From: Mixta intestinalis
Lineage (GTDB): Bacteria; Pseudomonadota; Gammaproteobacteria; Enterobacterales; Enterobacteriaceae
DNA length: 64,000 bases
Assembly: GCF_009914055.1 (NCBI RefSeq)
Contig: NZ_CP028271.1
Span: 3,162,001-3,226,000 of the forward strand
Direction: 5' to 3'
The notes beneath the pieces are model-generated. The model was not told the origin of the DNA, searched no databases, and was given only the letters and a program-made list of their open reading frames with translations. The translations under genes and the position numbers were made by a program. How positions within the stretch are numbered: the first letter of the stretch is position 1; every line of letters begins with the position of its first letter. Shown here one piece after another: positions 58,623 to 64,000 of this stretch.

Positions 58623-59046
58623 GAAAAAAGGCGCTACTGAAGCCGCCGTCACCGAAAGCTATACCGTGTTCTACAGTGGTGAAGCCGAGAAAATCAGCCC
58701 CCACAGTAAAGGACTGCTGACGTATGAGCTGGGTAAAGAGGGTGAAACCGGAAGCCTCGCCCTGCGCTTAACCGCCAATGGCGAAGGGGGCCTGTTCTCC
58801 CGTGAATGGATAGCGCTTGATGCGATTCACGCCATTCTGGAACAGCAGCCAGACAGCTTTCCATCCCGTGTATTTCGCCCACTGTTTGGTCAGGGCAGCA
58901 CCAATAACGCAGGTTTTCTTGCTGCTGTGCTCAGAAGTCCGGATATCTGCCTTATCGAAGCGGACAGCAGCAGACTCTTTATGCACCGCTGCTATGCCGA
59001 CTGGCAGCATCGTATGACGCAGCTTGCTACGCTCAGCCAGGACTAA
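58615..59046 (+). CDS. Uncharacterised island protein (143 aa)
   Basis: MSKKKGATEAAVTESYTVFYSGEAEKISPHSKGLLTYELG, with FSREWIALDAIHAILEQQPDSFPSRVFRPLFGQGSTNNAGFLAAVLRSPDICLIEAD. Likely an alpha/beta partner of the previous protein, given translational overlap. No known motif. Confidence 0.72.
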   Translation: MSKKKGATEAAVTESYTVFYSGEAEKISPHSKGLLTYELGKEGETGSLALRLTANGEGGLFSREWIALDAIHAILEQQPDSFPSRVFRPLFGQGSTNNAGFLAAVLRSPDICLIEADSSRLFMHRCYADWQHRMTQLATLSQD

Positions 59047-59092
59047 CCCCGCTTTTTCTGTGTTCTGTTAACCAAAAATCAGGAAATTCACT

Positions 59093-59521
59093 ATGTCATC
59101 ACCCGTAATATTGCAGGGCGGCTATGTGCTGCCTCTCTCCCGGTCGTTCACCCAACTGCTTCTGGATATCCTCGCGCAAAAACCGCCTCATCGTCACCCC
59201 ATCACCGGATTAACCATTAACTTCCGTGACCCTGAATACTCACCGGAAAAGGGCGGCTGGCATCCGGTCGAAATACGCCTCATCCCTGCCGGAGAAGACT
59301 GGCAGCTCGATTACGTCACCGATTTTCACTATGCAGGGCATCCATGGCCTGAGCTTGAAAAAGATGTCGATGTGAGCTGGACGCAACAATACACGTGGCT
59401 TTCCCGTTGTGGCGATATCTCTCATGTCGACGCCCGTGAGTTCTGGTCGCTGTGGGAAAGTAACTTTATGGCTTACCACGATATGGGGGTTTTCACGGTC
59501 CGTACGTTGTGGGAAAGCTGA
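59093..59521 (+). CDS. DUF2787-family protein
   Basis: 142 residues with ITGLTINFRDPEYSPEKGGWHPVEIRLIP, LDYVTDFHYAGHPWPELEKDVDVSW and REFWSLWESNFMAYHDMGVFTVRTLWES, the DUF2787 signature. Common in enterobacterial and Vibrio islands; unknown role. Confidence 0.87.
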   Translation: MSSPVILQGGYVLPLSRSFTQLLLDILAQKPPHRHPITGLTINFRDPEYSPEKGGWHPVEIRLIPAGEDWQLDYVTDFHYAGHPWPELEKDVDVSWTQQYTWLSRCGDISHVDAREFWSLWESNFMAYHDMGVFTVRTLWES

Positions 59522-59579
59522 GTGTTCACAACGTTTCCCCCGCATCCCCCCTCTCCCCCGTAGTAAGGAACTGAATGTT

Positions 59580-60044
59580 ATGTACCGGCTTCTGCTGCTG
59601 AACTTCGTGGATTCATTTATCGATAACTGCATTCTCTCCTGCGTCGATGAACCGGCTTACGGTGGTATCGTGCAGTGCGAACTGCTTTTTGGCCTTGCCG
59701 CACACAGCGGTATCTATGTGGGTAACGGCGATATTGTTCATCTTGATGGCGATGGAACCGTTATCAAAAGTAAGGCTAAAGGGTTTCTTGACCGGCTCGA
59801 TGGCTGGAACTCCGCTATCTCGGTGTATACCGACTGTATGGGTTTGACGCCTCAGGGTTGTGCGCGGGCCGCTGAACGGGCAAAGGCGGCAGTGGGTCAG
59901 CGCTATCCTTATAGCCTGCTCGACTTTAACTGCCACCGGTTTACTGCCCGCTGCGTTACCGGCGATTCGTGCCCTGATATCTGGCTTGCCAGACACCTCG
60001 ATTCTTTTCAGAAAGGGGACCGATGGCGCGTATGGCAACGATGA
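59580..60044 (+). CDS. LRAT-like (permuted NlpC/P60) domain protein
   Basis: 154 residues. AHSGIYVGNGDIVHLDGDG supplies the catalytic-type His and LLDFNCHRFTARCV the Cys in the NC motif, in the His-before-Cys order of the permuted papain-like LRAT/YiiX group. These enzymes act as acyltransferases or lipid/peptide hydrolases. AAGGA lies 11 bp before the ATG; its 3' end overlaps the next gene by 22 bp. Cellular target unknown. Confidence 0.75.
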   Translation: MYRLLLLNFVDSFIDNCILSCVDEPAYGGIVQCELLFGLAAHSGIYVGNGDIVHLDGDGTVIKSKAKGFLDRLDGWNSAISVYTDCMGLTPQGCARAAERAKAAVGQRYPYSLLDFNCHRFTARCVTGDSCPDIWLARHLDSFQKGDRWRVWQR

Positions 60045-60262
60045 AAGCCAGCCGTTGCAGGCAACGTGTCACCGGACAGGGAGAACGGCTTATCCGGCTG
60101 ACCATGGCCCTGTTTTACGGTCAGACAATATCTGTTCGCTACATCATCCGGCAGTTTGACGTATCTCCCCGGACCGCAAGACGGGACCTCGCTCAACTGG
60201 CCTTTGTGCTCGAATCCGCTGGCCCTCACCGCTGGCGACTGGCTCCCTCGCTGAAACCCTGA
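60023..60262 (+). CDS. Small DeoR/HTH_11-like DNA-binding protein
   Basis: 79 residues, basic N-terminus (ATMKASRCRQRVTGQGERLI), then a helix-turn-helix: LTMALFYGQTISVRYIIRQFDVSPRTARRDLAQL, ending HRWRLAPSL. Essentially the HTH of a DeoR/WYL regulator without a sensor domain. Translationally overlaps the LRAT-like gene, so may regulate this operon. Confidence 0.8.
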   Translation: MARMATMKASRCRQRVTGQGERLIRLTMALFYGQTISVRYIIRQFDVSPRTARRDLAQLAFVLESAGPHRWRLAPSLKP

Positions 60263-60339
60263 CTTTTTTCTCTGCCGGACATCTCCTGACCACCCCGTAT
60301 GGCAGGCTGTCTCCGCTTTTCAATCCATAAGGGAACATG

Positions 60340-60723
60340 ATGAAAATTTTAAAACTGTTAACCGCCACAATTCTGCTTTCCGCCTTCAGCCACAGCGCGT
60401 TCGCCGACGAGCAGGCTGACGCTCAGATGATAACCAACTCGACCTTCTGCGCGATGTACTCCACCCGCCTGACCCAGACCAGTGACAGCGGCCTTCAGGT
60501 AAAAGGCGTTAATCTCAATGCCCGCTTCAACGGACCGGTATTCAACCGGGTACTTCAGGTGATGAACAAAACCTATGGCAGAACCTGGCTCGAATCAAAT
60601 GCCCGTAACGGCAGCATGACCGCCATGCAGCTTTCGCAGTCGGAGCTGCTCTATAACCCGGAATATGCCCGGCAGTGCGATGCTTTTGCGGATAAAGTGG
60701 AAAAGGAATGGCGCGGAAAGTAA
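60340..60723 (+). CDS. Small periplasmic protein
   Basis: 127 residues with signal peptide (KLLTATILLSAFSHSAFA) and two Cys (STFCAMYST, ARQCDAF). Mature part helical: FNRVLQVMNKTYGRTWLESNARNGSMTAMQLSQSELLYNPEY. GGGA is 6 bp upstream of the second ATG, which I prefer to 60337. Unknown function; may be an inhibitor or partner for the LRAT-like protein, but no proof. Confidence 0.78.
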   Translation: MKILKLLTATILLSAFSHSAFADEQADAQMITNSTFCAMYSTRLTQTSDSGLQVKGVNLNARFNGPVFNRVLQVMNKTYGRTWLESNARNGSMTAMQLSQSELLYNPEYARQCDAFADKVEKEWRGK

Positions 60724-60757
60724 TCCCGACGCGTTATACCTCCATCCGGTGAACAGA

Positions 60758-60785
60758 AACCTGCTTTCGGGCAGGTTTTTTTTTA
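60758..60785 (+). terminator. Intrinsic terminator of the small-protein operon
   Basis: AACCTGC/GCAGGTT stem with 5-6-nt loop followed by a run of eight or more T. Confidence 0.9.
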
Positions 60786-60866
60786 CTTTTTCTTGATCAG
60801 CCGGACACGTCCTGTCCGGGGGGAGTAATTAAACTGTCAGGTCCAATATCCGCTATGAGGTGAAAT

Positions 60867-61616
60867 ATGGCTACCTACCGACACGACCCTGACCTTGAGT
60901 TTCTGCGCCACTGCCATCGTGACGATCTGGATTTACTGGTTTCTGTGCTTATCTGCGATCCGAAAGACGGACTGGCACGCATCACGGAAACGCTGACCTA
61001 TGATCCTCAGTATAAAAAACACAAGCCCAACCACCCGCGCTACTGGGATGCCATTGCCGCCGAGGTTCAGACGTTTGGGGCGAACAGCTTTGCCACGCTG
61101 CTCCGGTGGGGGAAAGGGGTGCTGTACCGGGAAATTCTCACCGATGCCTGCGATAAAATGAAGGTGAACTACAACAACAAATCCAGCGTTGAAACCATTG
61201 AAATGAATCTGCTGATGAAGATCCTGGAGAAAAGCCTTGAGAAGATGACGCCCGATCAGCTAAAGACCGTGGCGGAAGAATTGCAGACAGGCTACAGCAA
61301 CCCCACGCCGGAGTTGCTGACCATGGCAATCCAGGCGGGGATAAAAACATCCGGGTTTGCGGCCTATCAGATGGCACTTGTTGTCACAAATGGTGTGGCG
61401 AAAGCCCTGTTAGGCAGAGGGCTGACCGTTGCAGGAAATGCCATGCTGACGCGTACCATGGGCGCTTTTGCCGGTCCCGTGGGCTGGGTGCTCAGTTCTC
61501 TCTGGCTGCTGATTGATTTAGCCGGTCCCGCATACCGGGTGACGCTACCATCCTGCATTTTTATTGCCTACATGCGCCAGAAGCATCTTTATTCACCTGA
61601 GAATACTGACGTTTAG
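60867..61616 (+). CDS. DUF3944 / YaaW-family (UPF0174) protein
   Basis: 249 residues: DUF3944-like start (YRHDPDLEFLRHCHRDDLDLLVSVLI), AIAAEVQTFGANSFATLLRWGKGVLYREILTDACDKMKV as in YaaW, and a C-terminal hydrophobic Gly-rich region (LLGRGLTVAGNAMLTRTMGAFAGPVGWVLSSLWLLIDLAGPAYRVTLPSCIFIAYMRQ). Possibly membrane-associated. Function unknown in E. coli as well. Confidence 0.87.
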   Translation: MATYRHDPDLEFLRHCHRDDLDLLVSVLICDPKDGLARITETLTYDPQYKKHKPNHPRYWDAIAAEVQTFGANSFATLLRWGKGVLYREILTDACDKMKVNYNNKSSVETIEMNLLMKILEKSLEKMTPDQLKTVAEELQTGYSNPTPELLTMAIQAGIKTSGFAAYQMALVVTNGVAKALLGRGLTVAGNAMLTRTMGAFAGPVGWVLSSLWLLIDLAGPAYRVTLPSCIFIAYMRQKHLYSPENTDV

Positions 61617-61718
61617 CACTTACATTTAAGGTATTCAGACTTTAAAAAACTTCAGAGGGCGGACAAATCCTGTCCGCTACTGCTGGCATTATTTCCCGGC
61701 TAAATTCGGAAATGATGT

Positions 61719-62432
61719 ATGACGCTGATAAAACAAGAAAACGAACATGACAGACTGGCAACCCGCCTTTCCATCATTCTGAGCCGTTTGTTTCAGGGTG
61801 AAAAGCTGCATATCGGGACGCTGGCAGAAGAATTCGGGGTGACGACGCGAACACTGCGACGGGATTTCAACGTCCGCCTCACGTATCTCGATATTGAACA
61901 GAGCAACGGCGTATATCAGCTTGCCTCTCATTACTTTCGTCGCCGCACGGAACGGGATATGAAAATACTGGCGAGACTGCTGCATCTCGACCGTATATTA
62001 CCCGCGATGGATGCCAAACTGCTGAGCCTTCTGCTTGACGGGGAGCACCCTTCCCCCTACAGGATTATGCTACCGGAACCGCGCCAGAAACCCACCCTTT
62101 TCGGTGATTTCAGCAGACTGACGCTCGCCATACTTAACCAGACCCAGGTGCGTATCAGAACCGACGAAAACGTCAGCCATACCGTTCATCCCTACCGTCT
62201 GCTTTGCAGCCATGCGGAGTGGTTTCTTGCCGGATGTACGTCATCGGGCGTGTTCGTTATTTCCCTGTCCCGAATCAGGCTGGTTGAGGTATTACCGGAT
62301 ACAACGTTTGAGATCGATAACACACTCATTTCGCTGATTGAACAGTCTGACTTTATGGAAGCCTTACCCCACATGAACATTATTCATCAGATAATGCATT
62401 ACGGGAGTAAACAGACGAATAATCGTAATTAA
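61719..62432 (+). CDS. WYL-domain transcriptional regulator
   Basis: 237 residues: N-terminal HTH (LSIILSRLFQGEKLHIGTLAEEFGVTTRTLRRDFNVRLTYLDIEQSNGVYQLA) and a WYL-like domain (HPYRLLCSHAEWFLAGCTSSGVFVISLSRIRLVEVLPDTTF). WYL regulators often control defence or stress genes and sense nucleic-acid ligands. Likely regulator of this part of the island. Confidence 0.85.
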   Translation: MTLIKQENEHDRLATRLSIILSRLFQGEKLHIGTLAEEFGVTTRTLRRDFNVRLTYLDIEQSNGVYQLASHYFRRRTERDMKILARLLHLDRILPAMDAKLLSLLLDGEHPSPYRIMLPEPRQKPTLFGDFSRLTLAILNQTQVRIRTDENVSHTVHPYRLLCSHAEWFLAGCTSSGVFVISLSRIRLVEVLPDTTFEIDNTLISLIEQSDFMEALPHMNIIHQIMHYGSKQTNNRN

Positions 62433-62490
62433 AATCACAACATATTATTAGTGATGATTAAATCACATTAACATGATAAGTGAGAAAGTT

Positions 62491-62811
62491 ATGATTATCG
62501 AAAAAAAGTATGCGCTTGTTGATACAACTGCAAGACTCAACGCTGACCTGAGGGATTATGAACGTGAAATAAACAACGCCGCCAGTATAACATTTGGCAA
62601 TGACCTCATTGAGGTAATCGTATATCAGTTCAGCTTTGTCATCAAAGTCAGAACGAATAGTGAAAAGATCAAGCATGGTCTTCTTGTTAACTTTGGTAAA
62701 AACATAGCAAGACAGGTTTCATCCCTTTGTGAGTCCGCAATGCGATTCTACCCGAATGAAAGACATAAACCGAGCCGTCAGCTTTTTAGATGTATAAATA
62801 AAAACTCGTGA
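62491..62811 (+). CDS. Uncharacterised protein (106 aa)
   Basis: MIIEKKYALVDTTARLNADLRDYEREINNAASITFGNDLIEVIVYQFSFVIKVRTNSEKIKHG; AT-rich gene, positively charged C-terminus. GAGAAAG upstream is a modest RBS; an ATG at 62473 is the alternative. No family recognised. Followed by about 150 bp with nothing evident. Confidence 0.55.
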   Translation: MIIEKKYALVDTTARLNADLRDYEREINNAASITFGNDLIEVIVYQFSFVIKVRTNSEKIKHGLLVNFGKNIARQVSSLCESAMRFYPNERHKPSRQLFRCINKNS

Positions 62812-62959
62812 CATTCATTATATATAGAAAGATAATTAGTGATGCATTTCAGATAGTAAGCCTTAATATTCCAATATCAAGGCGAGGGTTATACTAAACA
62901 AGTTAACTCTCGCCACAAATGAAATTAATAAAAAGCATTATGAATGCCAATTTATTTAA

Positions 62960-63775
62960 TCATTCACTTTCAAGTTCAAGCACACCCAGAGTATAGTCAT
63001 ATCCTTCAGTTGCAACAAACACATGTTCAATTAAATGTAAATCTTTCGGTTCATCAGGAAACCATAAATTTGCTGGCTGTTTTTTACTTTCACCAACAGG
63101 ATTCGTTGATAATGAGGACATTAATGAACCCTCTGGAATTGATATAGGTGGAACACCTTTTGTTTTGATATACATTTTGCTTTTATATGCTTTTTGGTTA
63201 GAGGAAGCCCATAAAATCATACCATCCCTAGCTGCGACAACTACAATTCGCTTTGGAAGAATTTCCTTCAATTTCAACGCTGCAGCCATAAGAGATACAT
63301 TATATCTATTGGCGCAGTGAATAAGTAATTCGATACTAAATTGCTGATGAGATGTTTGTTTTCTACAATCGTCCAAAGGCATTAAAAGATATGATGCAAA
63401 TGTATCTGCCTCATTTTCTATATCGCGGACTGATAGAGATTGTTCACCAACTATAGATGTACATAAAAATTCATCCATTTCAGCACGATGCAACATGTAG
63501 TGTCCTAACTCATGTGCAATCGTAAATCTTTTACGACCTTCTGAACGAATATTTTCTTTATATAAAATCATCCATTGGCTTTTATTCGGATGTTTAATTA
63601 AGGCACCTTCAAAATTATCAACATCACTCTTTTTTATTTTCACTATAGGATCACTAGGAGAAGTTTCTTTAGAATACTCTAGCGCTAAAGATTCAACATC
63701 AACAGGAAACCTATCCTCTCCCAAAAAAATGCTCAGGATCTTTGATAACTTATTTGCCTCTGCCTTTGGCTTCAT
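62960..63775 (-). CDS. ImmA/IrrE-family metallopeptidase
   Basis: 271 residues. Zinc motif HELGH in RKRFTIAHELGHYMLHRAE near residue 90 with downstream EADTFASYLLMP as the third-ligand helix. Upstream N-terminal helix (EANKLSKILSIFLGEDRFPVDVESLALEYS). Such proteases cleave a partner XRE repressor to induce mobile-element or toxin genes. It follows the XRE gene by 8 bp in the same direction, the classic pairing. Confidence 0.92.
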   Translation of the reverse strand: MKPKAEANKLSKILSIFLGEDRFPVDVESLALEYSKETSPSDPIVKIKKSDVDNFEGALIKHPNKSQWMILYKENIRSEGRKRFTIAHELGHYMLHRAEMDEFLCTSIVGEQSLSVRDIENEADTFASYLLMPLDDCRKQTSHQQFSIELLIHCANRYNVSLMAAALKLKEILPKRIVVVAARDGMILWASSNQKAYKSKMYIKTKGVPPISIPEGSLMSSLSTNPVGESKKQPANLWFPDEPKDLHLIEHVFVATEGYDYTLGVLELESE

Positions 63776-63782
63776 TTGTTAT

Positions 63783-64000
63783 TCAATCCTCGTCATCCCA
63801 GACATCTATTAACTTCCTCACTTTTTTCTTATCGCTATCTGAAAGACCTTTATATTTCCTAAAGAATGCCTCATCTATTACATCCTCATCAGGATTAGCA
63901 CTTTTACTTTCGAGTAAAAATTGAGGTGTCACACCTAATGCTTTTGCTATATTTTCTATCTTTTCAGCCGAAGGGTTAGAGCTTTCCCTATTTTCTAACT
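63783..64000 (-). CDS. XRE-family repressor, C-terminal part (cut by window edge)
   Basis: The minus-strand frame is open at 64000. Visible: LENRESSNPSAEKIENIAKALGVTPQFLL, the second half of an HTH_XRE domain, then an acidic linker and KYKGLSDSDKKKVRKLIDVWDDED. The 5' end lies beyond the window. Probable substrate of the adjacent ImmA/IrrE protease. Confidence 0.85.
   Translation of the reverse strand, partial: LENRESSNPSAEKIENIAKALGVTPQFLLESKSANPDEDVIDEAFFRKYKGLSDSDKKKVRKLIDVWDDED

Overview
The window is Enterobacterales DNA. It opens in the host chromosome with the 3' part of dsbD, a yjdC-type TetR regulator and a complete tRNA-Phe (anticodon GAA). This is the dsbD-yjdC-pheU neighbourhood known from E. 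coli and Salmonella. Protein divergence from E. coli suggests another genus, which I cannot name.

From 1914 to 50836 lies one integrative and conjugative element (ICE) of the SPI-7 / PFGI-1 / PAPI-1 type. A 50-bp repeat of the tRNA-Phe 3' end bounds it (attL 1914-1963, attR 50787-50836, one mismatch). Left end: tyrosine integrase, a MOBH/TraI-like protein that has lost its HD metal-binding motifs, an SF1 helicase, a truncated N6-methylase-like protein, a DUF1281 protein, an ArdC antirestriction protein, a DUF3085-like protein and two unknowns. Then come an integrase-domain protein and low-GC cargo (YkgJ-like, lipoprotein, a 57-aa plus-strand gene). Middle (15.8-37 kb): a complete G-type (GI) type IV secretion operon from a PilL-like lipoprotein to TraG, including TraD and the TraC/VirB4 ATPase. 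Right (37-50.7 kb): DUF29, ssb, STY4534-type protein, topB, PFL_4669, a 12-copy 36-bp repeat array beside a STY4528-type replication protein, DUF2857, DUF2786, ParB, DnaB and ParA. The element carries no viaB, sopE or type IVB pilus locus.

The main unexplained signal is regulatory. (1) A ~190-bp hairpin-rich element occurs three times in the same orientation (about 11867-12062, 13768-13950, 39047-39245). Each copy lies just downstream of a recognisable promoter and at the head of a minus-strand unit: the antirestriction operon, the integrase-domain gene, and the STY4534-ssb operon. Copies differ by pair-preserving changes, so the RNA or folded single strand is probably functional. Placement upstream of ssb and antirestriction genes recalls zygotically induced Frpo/ssi single-strand promoters of F-like plasmids. 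(2) Five genes in these same operons have 5' leaders with an interleaved A-B-A'-B' (pseudoknot) pattern in which the B' strand can alternatively pair with the gene's own Shine-Dalgarno sequence. Together these look like a two-layer, undescribed expression switch for the establishment genes of the element.

Right of attR (50.84-64 kb) is a mosaic genomic island: an Mrr-like nuclease, a GNAT acetyltransferase, two P4-type integrases, a DUF927 protein, an operon of small proteins (DUF2787, LRAT-like, HTH, periplasmic), a YaaW-family protein, a WYL regulator, and an ImmA/IrrE-XRE pair cut by the window edge.
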